Under the pieces are notes generated by a model that saw only the letters and a program-made list of their open reading frames with translations, had not been told where the DNA came from and did no database searches. This document shows, piece by piece, positions 1-9,649 of a stretch of DNA of 64,000 bases. The translations under genes and the position numbers were made by a program. Numbering within the stretch: the first letter of the stretch is position 1; each line of letters opens with the position of its first letter. The DNA lies in NCBI GenBank assembly GCA_963576475.1, contig OY754990.1, positions 7,995,485 through 8,059,484 on the forward strand, read 5' to 3'. The DNA comes from Molanna angustata (taxonomy: Eukaryota > Arthropoda > Insecta > Trichoptera > Molannidae).

Positions 1-765
1 CCTACCATTCAACAAATTAAGGTAGGTTCTTTATCATTTAAGCTTCTAGCCGTTCTTAAAATCATTTTCGAGTTCTCTTTATGTGAATTTCTTTATAATA
101 CCTATTAATAATAATATTAATCATGAATTTCCACTCTGTGAACCAAAAAACATTTAACTAAATATATTATTACTTAACAAGTTATTTTAATAATATCTGA
201 AATCTTAAAAAATCCAATTTGAGTTCGAAACATATTGAATAAGCCAAAGTATTTACATGTTCAGAATTTGTGACCTGTAACAAACGATATGTCACGCAAT
301 ATTGAAAACATTTTTTTCTTTTGGGTGTAATAAAAAAATATTATGTTCTTTGTACAAAGTCAAATATACAGGCGAGTTTATAACGAATAGTCGAGAAGTC
401 GTTATAATTCATTGGAGATAAGGATCTGCGCGGAGTACCAAAGGGCACTTAATTGTGTCCCGCGAATAACGAAAAAAAGTATAACTAATTTATAATGGTT
501 ATAAAATAACTGTATCGGAAGGGTAAAACAAATCGTTTGAAATCTAAATACAAAGAAAAAGAAAAAATGTGTGAAAAGGAAGCAGTTATTACCTAATACA
601 AAAGTGAAAAATTTAAATGAATTGTGATTAACAAAGCGCGAAAATTCCAATAATCTTTTATAGAGAGTATAATGTGTTTAGTGAGAGTTGAATCGCCGTT
701 TATTATTTTTTAAAGTTTATCGTTTTATTTTCGTTACAGAACAAATAATAAAAAAAGTTTAATAC
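1..765. other. AT-rich noncoding stretch, nothing recognised
   Basis: Low-complexity AT-rich sequence without a convincing reading frame. The open frame at 402-650 (minus) is Phe-rich and reflects composition. No repeat seen elsewhere in the window was matched here. Confidence 0.6.
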
Positions 766-995
766 TAGGCACCGGGCTGTAATAGTATTTCCACTCTTTT
801 CTAATATTATTGTAAGATCCGGGTTATTTATAACACAAAAGGCAAAATTACATCTCAAGCAATGAGGTTCACCAGCCAATTGAGTGTTGATTCATGCTTC
901 CTTTTGTAAAGGTAATGCACACCCACACCCATGTCGCTGGTTACCCCACATTGTCGAATATGACGTGATGGTGTGAATGTGAATGAATAGAACAA
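766..995 (+). repeat. T-family interspersed repeat, copy T1
   Basis: Starts with GGCACCGGGCTGTAATAGT and ends in a GTGAATGTGAATGAAT tail. The same landmarks in the same order (GGCACCGGCTTAGAATAGTG, AAGAGCCGGG, CAATGAGGTTCACC, AATGCACACC, GCTGGTTACCCCACATTGT, tail of GAAT units) recur near 19983, 21190, 38748, 56522 and, inverted, 58018. The simple-sequence tail suggests a retroposed 3' end, but no coding part is seen. This copy lacks the tandem expansion found in T2. Confidence 0.75.
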
Positions 996-1065
996 AAAGT
1001 TATAAAATTCCAATAATACGTACAAATTAATACTTTTATTAATAATTTATAACAATCAGTCAGAA

Positions 1066-1165
1066 AGGTAGACGGCAGAGCGGTAAGCGCGTGGAAATGT
1101 AGTGGTCGCTAATTCGAACCCTGCCTAGAATGATTTTGTTCGCCTATAGTGTAAACATTGATTTG
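1066..1165 (+). mobile_element. tRNA-derived SINE, type S2 (degraded)
   Basis: Contains a tRNA-like head with an A-box-like GCAGAGCGGTAAGCGCG and a B-box-like TAATTCGAACCC, then TTTTGTTCGCCTATAGTGTAAAC. This resembles the tail that follows the tRNA head in the other S2 copies (14456, 37014). The head is too diverged to be a functional tRNA. It lies directly 5' of an RTE relic. Confidence 0.6.
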
Positions 1166-1170
1166 TTAAG

Positions 1171-1500
1171 CTTAGGAAAAGTTAGAGATAGCAAAACTAA
1201 CTTGTGGATAAGAGAGAAAACCAAAATAGCCGACGTTTTCAAAAAGGTTGCCAAGCAGAAGTAGGGCTGGGCAGGGCATGTCGCCTGAACCACAGACTCC
1301 AGATGGACTAAGAAAGTGCTGGAATGGCGACCTAGAACGGACAAAAGAAGTGTTGGAAGGCCTCAAACAAGATGGTCTGATGATATAAGACGAGTTGCTG
1401 GACGCAGATAGATGCGGTCTGCCTAAGATAGGGAGCTGTGGAGGTTTCAGGATGAGGCCTGTATCCATTACTGGACGAAGAAGGGATGTAGAAGAAGAAA
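1171..1500 (+). pseudogene. RTE-type LINE, C-terminal relic with four nonsense codons
   Basis: One frame can be read from about 1183 to 1500 and matches the C-terminal tail common to RTE-type endonuclease/reverse transcriptases of insects: a tryptophan-rich GHVA block, then VLEWRPRTDKRSVGRPQTRW, then a D-R-E-L-W block. Four in-frame stops interrupt it. Each sits where the family has Trp, Arg, Trp and Gln, so each is explained by one C-to-T or G-to-A transition. It ends in a GAAGAAGAAA tail. Reverse transcriptase and endonuclease domains are absent (5' truncation). The minus-strand open frame at 1172-1468 is a shadow. Confidence 0.85.
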
Positions 1501-1714
1501 AAGTTTGAGGAATGTATGAATTTTTATCATTAAAAAAAGTATACTATTGTTTACGATGGACCTTTTTTAGATGGACGGAATCTAGATTTTCTAATCTCAA
1601 TCATATCGCTAGTTAGTCAAACTATACCACTACATCATACGTGTGAATATGTTGAGCTTAACTACTTAGTTTATATTTCAATGGGACGATAAGACGACCC
1701 ATTGTAAGACTCAT

Positions 1715-1800
1715 GTTTTTGGGTGCATATTAAAATAATATTTGATGTAGTATCAGTAAGTAGCCAGAGAAGCAATATAAACTAAAAATAAAATACATTC
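1715..1800 (+). repeat. 3' fragment of S1-type SINE
   Basis: TTGGGTGCATATTAAAATAA followed by ATTTGATGTAGTATC and GCCAGAGAAGCAATATAAA parallels the 3' part of the S1 SINE at 22233-22458. The tRNA head is missing. Confidence 0.5.
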
Positions 1801-2660
1801 TGCTTTCATACAAAGATATGGGCTAATCGGGCCTGAATATATGTATTTTTTTTCTCAATTTATCAGTATCACAACAAGAGCCATATCTACATCTATGGCC
1901 ACCCGTTTTGATAAAACTCTACAAACTTCACCGTTTAAAATCGCAAACAATTCATCAACTATTTATAAAATATCTTTGTCGTTGTTTTTCTTTCTTCGTG
2001 TTTCAACAGTATCAGCGTCAAAAAACGTCTTTGTATGTTTAATCTTGACATTTTCACTCACTTACTGCTGTGTTGTGATTATATCTCTAGCTCTCTCAAT
2101 ACGTGTGGAGTTACCAGTTCCTTATTCAAGTCGCCTTCCGTGACAAGTTTGGTCACGTGATAATTATAATTCTCAAAAAAAAGTGTAATCGGTTCACCCC
2201 TATACTCGCGGGGCACACTTAGTAGCCCTGGGGTACACCTCGCAGATCGCAATCGGCAATGAAATATAATGGACTCTGAACGCCGCACTTAGGACGTTTA
2301 AATGTAGAGTTCGGCGGAATGTTGACACGTGTTGGATTTGCTCAAGTCTGGTAAAATATCATCTAAATATACTGGCCGCTTACAAGGCTCAACCCCGTCA
2401 CAAGTTGAGAGTCTTCGCATCTTGTAGCATCATTTATGCTATTTTTGATGTTGTTTACTTGTATTGGTACCAAAAAAGATTGAAATTATCAGTTTTCTAT
2501 AGACATTATCTTTGTAGTGTTGGCCAGTACACAATAAAAAGAACTATCCTTATTTCATCATATTAGTATCCTACCTCTATCACTAACTCTAAACTTGCGT
2601 CCGAATTTCGAGCATCGTCAGAATCATCGTCAAAAAGCATTTTTAGTGATAGAAGTGGAG
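1801..2660. other. Unassigned stretch
   Basis: Open frame 1841-2143 (plus, 100 residues) is Ser/Phe/Leu-rich without a recognisable motif. The minus frame 2079-2288 overlaps it. No family could be assigned to either. Nothing else supported. Confidence 0.4.
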
Positions 2661-2664
2661 TCGC

Positions 2665-3015
2665 ATTATTAAATAAATAAACGATGTCCGAGGGAATTTC
2701 TTTGGACCCTTGGAGATGCTAACCACGTAGCCACGAAGAGCAACTTCGGGGCTTTCGAGACTTTATGTCAAAAATACTCATTCCCTTCTTCATTTAGTGA
2801 ACGGAGAATCTTCATTTAGTGAACGGTGAGCCCAGTTGTTTCCTCATAATTAGCCCTCTTTGGCACTTCAACTGCAGTGTCTGCAAGGTTTAGGAGTTCT
2901 CCGGAACTTTTTTGTTCTTTATGTGTACTTTCTTTATGAGTTTTGCAAGGATCCGTTAAGCAGAACGGTTGGTGGTTGGGGAAGAATAGTCCAGAGTACC
3001 TACGTATGATTTGAG
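2665..3015. repeat. Unclassified dispersed repeat U, copy 1
   Basis: Shares a series of blocks with 26605-26915: AATAAATAAACGATGT, then GAAGAGYAACTTC, then GCTTTCRAGACTTT, and at the far end TAAGCAGAACGG followed by a GGGAAGAAAAGTC-like block. The minus strand carries short stretches with coding-like composition in both copies, so it may be a decayed coding part of an unknown element. It contains a local ATTTAGTGAACGG duplication at 2793-2826. Confidence 0.6.
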
Positions 3016-3287
3016 AAATGAAATTGAATAGGTTTCTCCTCTTGGAATCGGACCCAGTAAATCGGCACTTTTTACATATTTATTTTTACTCCTCACTACC
3101 CCAAGGGGAGTTATGAATTCGCAATTTTAAGGGAATTTTTTTATAGCAGATTATCAACTAGTATCATGCTGAGATTGTATTTTCAAAGTTTCATCACAAT
3201 GTGTCTGTGTGTGAGTGTGCTGTGTACTATGTGATATTTACGGCGTGTTACTTTATCAATTATAGACAAAAGAACTTATTCAATAAT

Positions 3288-3372
3288 GGGTGGTGATTAG
3301 CGCGCTGGATTAGTAATCCAGTGGTTGCGAGTTCGAATCCTGGCGCGACCGATTTCGTTAACATACAGCACA
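3288..3372 (+). mobile_element. tRNA-derived SINE, type S2
   Basis: tRNA-like head with GATTAGCGCGCTGG as the A-box side and GAGTTCGAATCC as the B box, followed by GACCGATTTCGTT, the S2 signature. It is inserted in Rep-A copy A1 just after the GATTATAGAC-like segment. The acceptor stem does not pair convincingly, so it is read as a SINE and not a tRNA gene. Confidence 0.7.
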
Positions 3373-3373
3373 A

Positions 3374-3473
3374 TAAGTATTCCTTGAAACAGTTACATAT
3401 ACATTGGTCATTTCTGGTACTCCATTAAACAGAAATGACCAATGTATATGTAATTGTTTCAAGGAATACTTAT
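3374..3473. repeat. 100-bp hairpin with 42-bp arms
   Basis: AAGTATTCCTTGAAACAG at the left is mirrored by the reverse complement CTGTTTCAAGGAATACTT-like sequence at the right. The two 42-bp arms differ at about one position and flank a ~14-base loop. It lies inside Rep-A copy A1, next to the SINE. Likely a small MITE. Confidence 0.8.
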
Positions 3474-3560
3474 TCTTTCTTTGAAAAAAATCTTTTATAA
3501 TTTGGCAGATTTCTATATCTAATACTCGCTTAGACCCCACAAGGTTTTGAAAGATATCTG

Positions 3561-3726
3561 GGGGGCAAGTCTGTTCCAACTGGAAAAATCAGAATCCTCA
3601 CGATTACCCACATATATGGAGTTCTATAATATCTTTAGATATCATAGAAATCCATATCATAATTGTATCCATGATATGGGTAATCGTGAGGGTTTTGATT
3701 TCGCCGGTAGGACCAGACTTGCCCCC
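3561..3726. mobile_element. 166-bp MITE with CTG target duplication
   Basis: Inverted ends GGGGGCAAGTCTG and CAGACTTGCCCCC-like, with arms extending about 75 bp and a short loop near TTTA. CTG is present at 3558-3560 and 3727-3729. The paralogous Rep-A copy at 47458-47955 reads through this point uninterrupted (GATATCTGATCAGTG on the element strand), which supplies the empty site and confirms a 3-bp duplication. A 3-bp duplication fits PIF/Harbinger- or CACTA-like transposons. The class is inferred. Confidence 0.85.
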
Positions 3727-3981
3727 CTGATCAGTGCTTCTCATTTTTTTTTACCTGTCAAATATTTCAATGTGACCCCAAGCTCGGGAAACTTAAAATT
3801 TGATATTTTTATTTTCAAATTGATAAAAAGGCACATCACTTTCATAAAATGGCATTGAAGAGTTATAAAGTTTTCATAATAAAATATTGATTAAAATTGC
3901 ACAAATTTTCCATACATAATTTGAATACTTTGTGGAGAGACTCGGTATTGAGGAGTAGAGCGTTGGCCACAAACCACTCGT

Positions 3982-4539
3982 CTTGGTTAAATTGCGTACT
4001 GCCATGAAACGGAAACACTACAGTTTTTAGTTAAATTCCGATCGTAGGTTAGTAAATTACATAAGTTTTAAATAAGATGTATATAATTTTTTAGATCGCA
4101 AGACTTACGGAATCCTTTTTGTCTTGCAAGCCCAGTCTCATTCTTAGTATTTTGTTCATTACTATACCGTCTTTTGAAGAAAGTTCGGTTTATGTCATTT
4201 GTCTAAACGAGACTGTCCGAAAAAAATGTAGGTATTCTCGTGACGGCCATATCTTTGTTTTGAAGGATGCCGTTACTGTTACAGGTCCACATCCTCCCCG
4301 GGGATGAGGCGGGACGGTACAAGATAAACGTTCAGAGTGAAATAAACCAACACAAGAACATACTCCGGGCATAAAATTGTTAAAGGAAAAGAACCAGATC
4401 ATACAGTGTTCAGCCGAAGATCAGACAATGGCCGATACCGAAGCCGAAAGATTGACTTTACTTAGAAATTTTTAACATATCAGCAAAGTATCAAACCAAG
4501 GTACGTTCGATTTGTATGCCAGATCTATATTTTTCTTGG
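3982..4539. other. Unassigned stretch with a weak open frame
   Basis: The plus frame 4119-4307 lacks an ATG (begins at TTG), starts hydrophobic and ends GPHPPRG. It matches no family I know. The sequence just after it (4300-4400) remains partly open in another frame. No call is made. Confidence 0.35.
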
Positions 4540-4997
4540 TTTTATGATAAATTTATGTGTTTAACTGCCTAGTTATCCAAAGTTTTAAAAAATATGGAAA
4601 AAAGCCGAAACACCCCAACTAGATAATTTAATTTTCTATAAAAATATGAACATTGTAGCAGTACATCTCAAACTTTTTTTAACAATATTTATAAAAATTG
4701 AATTTAGTGACGTTATCGTTTCATACAATTTGTAAGAAGACAATATCTACGGGGACTCAATAGTTTGATACTTAATCTCCAAACATACATACATACCATC
4801 ATACTGTTTTCATATTCTGGGTAGGAAAAAAAGACTGACCTCCATACTATCCTATCCTACATGTTTTATATAGAAATCAAAATATCTTAAAATATTTATT
4901 AATTTGTGTTTAAGTGTTTAAAGTTTGGTACGTGCGTATTTTTCAACTATACATACTATAGCCATCAACAGTTGTATCTCATGTTTAACAGTAACCT
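4540..4997 (-). mobile_element. Rep-F copy F1, partial
   Basis: Reverse complement of the 5' half of Rep-F (compare 12795-13250 and 61706-62200). Landmarks on the plus strand are ACACCCCAACTAGATAATTT, TAGTGACG, CATACATACATACCATCATA and CATCAACAGTTG. The 3' half of the element is absent. Confidence 0.75.
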
Positions 4998-5257
4998 TAA
5001 TGATTGTGGATTCATAGCTCCCCACTATGTATATTCCCTGGGTTAGTGACAAGTTCAGAGATATTTTTTTTTTATTTTGAAGTCATTGGACCTGATCTTT
5101 GATAAAAAATCATCATGTATTCATCAAGGGGTACATAGTTTTATTTACATACATTGCAAAGTGTAATAATAAAGGTTTTGTTTAATAGAAGATAATATAT
5201 TTTTCTTTAATACATGCTGTAGTTGTTGCTGCTGTCTTTTAAATCAAAAGGGATGGC

Positions 5258-6060
5258 ACGACCATGTGAACGATATTCTGAAAGACGGATATGTTAGAAG
5301 TGGGAACATGTGATATGTTAGAAGTGGGCGACTAGCCTCTTTACCGAGGCAAATGTCCCATCATTGCATGCTATATATAAGAGAAATGCATTGAAGCAGA
5401 TCTACAGGGAGTATTTTGTCGATAGAGTATATGCTTCGGATTGTATAAGAGCCACTCGTCGATTTAATGTGATACTAAATATACCAAAAAAAAGAACGGC
5501 CTACGCACAAAACCACTATACGTATCTTGGCGTAAAGTGGTTTAACGAACTGTTGCCTGAGCAGAGACATACGGATATTATCGATCTAAAGAAATTTTAT
5601 GTAGATATAAAGAGGGTTTGTGTATAACAACTGGTTTTATTTATTCATTGTTGTTACATATGAAGGTACTTATGCACTTATTTTATTAATCATAATTGAT
5701 ATTTAAATGTTGTTTTTTTTTAATTGAACATATATATGTCTATTTTTAAGTATGTTTTTTGTTACTATGATTATTTTGTTACTTTGCTTTTGTTCTATAT
5801 TATGTAAATAGTTGCAACTCCCTTCAAAGCACGAGTATATCTCTTTTTGAAGGAAGTCATATTATAAAGTGTATTAATTTTTTTTTTTTATGTAAAATAT
5901 GTCTTTTTGTAATAAATAAATAAATAAAAAAAAATAAATAAAATAGACGAGCATGTATGAGACGATGCATGAATGTGGATGATGCGTGCCAAGATAGAAA
6001 ATGTGGCGTTTAATTCTCTCTGCCTACCCCGCTAGGGACATGGCGTGATGGTATGTATGT
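5258..6060 (+). pseudogene. RTE-type LINE tail split by another LINE
   Basis: The segment at 5248-5305 encodes KGWHDHVNDILKDGYVRSG. The next part of the same family (RRACMRRCMNVDDACQDRK, then AYPARDMA) resumes at 5944 and runs into the 3' end GTGATGGTATGTATGTATGT at 6045-6062. The 640 bp between them belong to a different LINE. Compare the uninterrupted tails at 18175-18561 and 21831-22194. A 17-bp direct repeat (GATATGTTAGAAGTGGG at 5288 and 5311) marks the left junction. Confidence 0.8.
5322..5942 (+). pseudogene. LINE C-terminal fragment inserted in an RTE tail
   Basis: An open frame from about 5331 to 5627 (ATG at 5364, 87 residues onward) resembles the last ~100 residues of CR1/jockey-like LINE polyproteins: a YKRNALKQIY block, an RATRRFNVILNIPKKRT block, then HYTYLGVKWFNELLPE, equivalent to the 'wNsLP' motif of these tails. 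A ~310-bp AT-rich 3' untranslated region follows and ends in (AAATA)n at 5911-5942. No reverse transcriptase domain is present. It sits exactly where the surrounding RTE tail is interrupted. Confidence 0.75.
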
Positions 6061-6399
6061 ATGTAAATATTTAAAACGCCTTAAATGCTGCAATGTATAT
6101 AACCCAATTAGACATACAAATTACATTTTAAGGCGTAAGATTTGAGAAAAGAATTATCGAAATCGATCAACGTAGTAAAAAGTAATTGCCGAATATACAT
6201 AAAGAAAAAAAAATCACTTCGAATTGATTACCTTTTCGTTATTGGAAGTCGGTTAGTAAAAATATCGATGGCAATTTTAGAGTATTTATTTGGTATATTA
6301 TAATAATAATAAACACTTCCTTGCACCCTGTGCAAGTGCGAGTTTATTTCCATATGGAAATTTCTTCCAACTAACCATTAGGTTTCCACAATATACAAC
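6061..6399. other. AT-rich stretch with a LINE 3'-UTR-like motif
   Basis: Mostly unassigned. The segment near 6335-6375 (GTGCGAGTTTATTTCC then GGAAATTTCTTCCAACTAACC-like) resembles the 3' untranslated motif seen near 8150 and 42812 in LINE tails. It is probably an old LINE 3' end. Confidence 0.4.
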
Positions 6400-6825
6400 A
6401 AACTATTGCCAAAATTCATACATAAGTACAACGAGATTGCAGTAATTATAATTCACTTTTTGGTGCGGTGGACATCCATCAACACACAAAAGCCAGATTC
6501 AAGTCTCAAGTTATCGAGGCATCGATGTGTAGTTGATAACATTGCAGTGATTCTGATTTACCACTTCCTTCCTCATGACCACATTTACACAAAAGCCAGA
6601 TTCAAGTCTCAAGTTATCGAGGCATCGATATGGAGTTGATAACATTGCAGTGATTCTGATTTACCATTTCCTTCTATTCCTTTTCCTTCCTCATGACCAC
6701 ATTTACACAAAAGCCAGATTCAAGTCTCAAGTTATCGAGGCATCGATGTGGAGTTGATAACATTGCAGTGATTCTGATTTACCACTTCCTTCCATTCCTT
6801 TTCCTTCCTCATGACCACATTTACA
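6400..6825 (+). repeat. Minisatellite, ~103/118-bp units, about 3.5 copies
   Basis: AAAAGCCAGATTCAAGTCTC begins at 6488, 6591 and 6709, giving spacings of 103 and 118 bp. The longer unit has an extra CTTCTATTCCTTTTC-like insert. Units contain TTATCGAGGCATCGAT and GATTCTGATTTACCA. The open frames across it (6406-6757) arise from the repeat. Confidence 0.85.
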
Positions 6826-7169
6826 TATTTTTTTGTTATTTTTTCCTTTATATTAATTTTGTTTAGCTGTAGATACCTAATATTGACTAAATTAATAACT
6901 TTTTATATATGGTCACATTTTTATGAGTATTTCTTCAAGACGAGTAAAATTACTGCAAACTGTTTTGATTTACAATTTAGACTTCTTTTACAATTTAGAT
7001 TTCTTTTATGTAATGTATATTGTTTGATTGTTTGTTTGCTTAAAAATAGATAAATAAATAAATAGTTATTCAGTTAGGTTTATACTACACTAAAAAAATA
7101 TTATGACAAACATTTGTTATAAATCCTATTCTGATTAATCTGAATTTTAGTATATGAGACGTTGAAAAA
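6826..7169. other. AT-rich stretch, nothing recognised
   Basis: T-rich sequence with a Phe/Leu-rich open frame at 6811-7053 that has no motif. No repeat match was noticed. Confidence 0.5.
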
Positions 7170-7700
7170 TAGACTAGTTGCATGTAACACATGAGATTCA
7201 AAAAAATATTTTTCTATATTAAATATCTTTGAGAAACTCTGGAATTTTTCGAAAAAATAAATTTGAGATTTTGTATTTGTCTATGTTCATACCAATTTTC
7301 AGCGTTCTAGCTTTTATGGTTTTTGAGAAAGATATATGGAAAAATAAAGTAAAAATTCAAAAGTTGATAACCCCTGACTGAAACGAAAATTCTAAATTTG
7401 TATCAAAGTTTTGTAGGCCTGTAACTATTCATATATTCTGAAATTTTGGGCTCTGTAAATTGAGCGGATCAAAAGTTATAAGGGGGGGGACACACAGACA
7501 CACGAAAGGTTCTACTCCGAGTTCTGAGTAAATCCGTATATGGAACATATATGCTGCGAAGCCTCTAAGTTGGTGTTTTTTGACTTCAAAGTTGGAAAAG
7601 CCGTGAAAAATATAGACCCTGCATACAAATCTCGCGTATCCTGGCTTGAAACATTGTCGATATCGACATTTGGAATACGTTCTATTTTTTTTTCCACCGC
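7170..7700 (+). mobile_element. Rep-F copy F2
   Basis: Begins GACTAGTTGCATGTAACACA and continues into the 3' half of Rep-F: TTTTCAGCGTTCTAGC, AAAGTTGATAACCCCTGACT, GAGCGGATCAAAAG, a G-run followed by ACACACAGACACACG, TCTGAGTAAATCCGTATATG and TTGGAAAAGCCGTG. The middle of the element is deleted compared with F3 and F4. Open frames on both strands at 7429-7887 are within noncoding repeat sequence. Confidence 0.85.
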
Positions 7701-8070
7701 GTTGAAAAACCCGTCGAAAACCTCGTCTGTGTAAAGCCCGCAGATTCAACTGTTGAATCATTCCAATTGAGCCGAATTCGCTCTCGTTCGTACGTCTTGT
7801 TATACATTTTTTCCTGTCTTTAGCAGCTGGTGGAAAACTTCGTTTTCGGCCGAACTTAGGCCGAATGTTCGGTTGGACGCTGCACATCTATAGACACACA
7901 TAATATATTTTGTATGGAAACTGGAAGAGGAGCTAGAAGACATAAAAACCAGGGTCCCCAATGTCGTATAAACGTAGAATTTTGAATAACCACACTCGTA
8001 AAGTTGACAGATAACAAGGTGAAACACTGGCGGAACGACAATGTACAGGGCGCTCGTTCTTTTTATTTTC
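7701..8070. other. Unassigned stretch
   Basis: Contains a short inverted motif (TTTTCGGCCGAACTTAGGCCGAA near 7850, shown here only by position and key bases CGGCCGAA). No family or gene is supported. Confidence 0.4.
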
Positions 8071-8113
8071 TTACTATGTGCAGCGTGTTTATTCTACTTT
8101 ATCGATTATAGAC

Positions 8114-8348
8114 AAAAGCAATAATCAAAGACTTTTGTTGAGTTAAACAATGTGGCGGATTTATTGGCCGCAGGCAATTTCTACCAGTCAACCACCATGG
8201 TAAATACAATTAGTTACAGGAATATAAGAATACAAATAAAAAAAATCATATAAAATAAGAATAAAAAAATTACACCAGATAGATACACTATGTTTATTGG
8301 ATGGAGGATAGGAGAGAAGAAAGGAAGAGGGATAAAGGGAAAAAGACT
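8114..8348 (-). repeat. LINE 3'-UTR-like fragment inside Rep-A A2
   Basis: The plus strand reads GGCGGATTTATTGG, then CAGGCAATTTCTACCAGTCA. This parallels GGCGGGCTTATTGCC and GACAATTTCTTCCAACCA at 42812-42850, which lies in the 3' untranslated part of a minus-strand LINE. No coding sequence remains. It runs into the 27-bp array. Confidence 0.5.
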
Positions 8349-9123
8349 GTGGTTATGTGGATAGAAAGTGAATTTGTGGTTATGTGGATAGAAAGTGAAT
8401 TTGTGGTTATGTGGATAGAAAGTGATTTGTGGTTATGTGGATAGAAAGTGAATTTGTGGTTATGTGGATAGAAAGTGAATTTGTGGTTATGTGGATAGAA
8501 AGTGAATTTGTGGTTATGTGGATAGAAAGTGAATTTGTGGTTATGTGGATAGAAAGTGAATTTGTGGTTATGTGGATAGAAAGTGAATTTGTGGTTATGT
8601 GGATAGAAAGTGAATTTGTGGTTATGTGGATAGCAAGTGAATTTGTGGTTATGTGGATAGAAAGTGAATTTGTGGTTATGTGGATAGAAAGTGATTTGTG
8701 GTTATGTGGATAGAAAGTGAATTTGTGGTTATGTGGATAGAAAGTGAATTTGTGGTTATGTGGATAGAAAGTGAATTTGTGGTTATGTGGATAGAAAGTG
8801 AATTTGTGGTTATGTGGATAGAAAGTGAATTTGTGGTTATGTGGATAGAAAGTGATTTGTGGTTATGTGGATAGAAAGTGAATTTGTGGTTATGTGGATA
8901 GAAAGTGAATTTGTGGTTATGTGGATAGAAAGTGAATTTGTGGTTATGTGGATAGAAAGTGAATTTGTGGTTATGTGGATAGAAAGTGAATTTGTGGTTA
9001 TGTGGATAGAAAGTGAATTTGTGGTTATGTGGATAGAAAGTGAATTTGTGGTTATGTGGATAGAAAGTGAATTTGTGGTTATGTGGATAGAAAGTGAATT
9101 TGTGGTTATGTGGATAGAAAGTG
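8349..9123 (+). repeat. 27-bp minisatellite, about 29 units
   Basis: Unit GGTTATGTGGATAGAAAGTG + AATTTGT (27 bp). Three units are 26 bp (one A missing in GTGATTTGT) at about 8421, 8690 and 8851, so the variants are 269 and 161 bp apart. One unit has GCAAGTG in place of GAAAGTG (near 8631). Because 27 is a multiple of three, all frames without a stop stay open and give MWIESEFVV-type repeats. This is not evidence of a gene. Confidence 0.95.
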
Positions 9124-9298
9124 TAAAGTACTCATTCGATTATTTTCAAATTTTGCTAATTTGTATATCTAATACTAGCTTAGATCCCATTAGATTTTGA
9201 GGGATATCTGATGAGTGTTTCGCGATTTTTTTTAACAGTCAAAGATTTTAAAGCGGAAAATTTTTATTTTTTTAAATTTTATTTTCAAAACACATTTC

Positions 9299-9590
9299 AT
9301 TGTATACAAATAAACTAATCTCTCAATAGATGGCGTTACAAAAAAGATTTCTTCGTTACTTCATAGATGGAAATAGTAGATATAATTCCTTATTTTCAGG
9401 TGAATTGAATTGTTACACACTATTCAAATATATAGAACTTTAAAAAATTACATTGATAAGGGAACTCAATAAGAAGGCATAATTGGTGAACGTTGCGCAA
9501 GCTCATAAAGTGATGCCTTGAGTTCCTGGTTATTCTATAATATTTCACAACTTCGTCTCTATTGAGATGTGTAAAAGTTTGTCAATAGTA
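9299..9590 (-). mobile_element. Rep-B, right half only
   Basis: Contains the Rep-B centre (TCTCAATAGATGGCGTTAC) and one arm (GGCATAATTGGTGAACGTTG, then TTGAGTTCCTGGTTATTCTA, then AACTTCGTCTCTATTGAGAT). About 50 bp of the arm (the CACGTAAACCAGCC part) is deleted. It interrupts Rep-A copy A2. Confidence 0.8.
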
Positions 9591-9649
9591 ATATTAAAAC
9601 ACATCACTTAGATAAAATGGCATTAAAGAATGATTAAGTTTTCATAATG

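Larger units (their letters stand above)
3084..3981 (+). mobile_element. Rep-A copy A1, carrying three nested insertions
   Basis: Begins TTTTACTCCTCACTACCCCA and ends GTTGGCCACAAACCACTCGT, the two edges shared by the longest Rep-A copy at 34094-35042. Between them, in order: GAGTTATGA-TTTCGCAATTT, TTATCAACTAGTATCAT, a short GT-rich tract, TTATCAATTATAGAC, TATATCTAATACTCGC, GATATCTG and TTTCATAAAATGGCATTGAA. The copy is interrupted by a SINE, a 100-bp hairpin and a 166-bp MITE. Noncoding, and its transposon class is undetermined. Confidence 0.8.

Noticed and set aside
4119..4307. Possible short secreted protein
   Set aside because: No ATG, no supporting splice sites or family match; hydrophobic start alone is not enough.
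7429..7887. 152-residue minus-strand frame
   Set aside because: Most of it lies in Rep-F, which has no conserved frame among its copies.
8429..9200. Long open frames of MWIESEFVV repeats
   Set aside because: Produced by a 27-bp minisatellite whose period is divisible by three; no start context, domain or flanking coding sequence.
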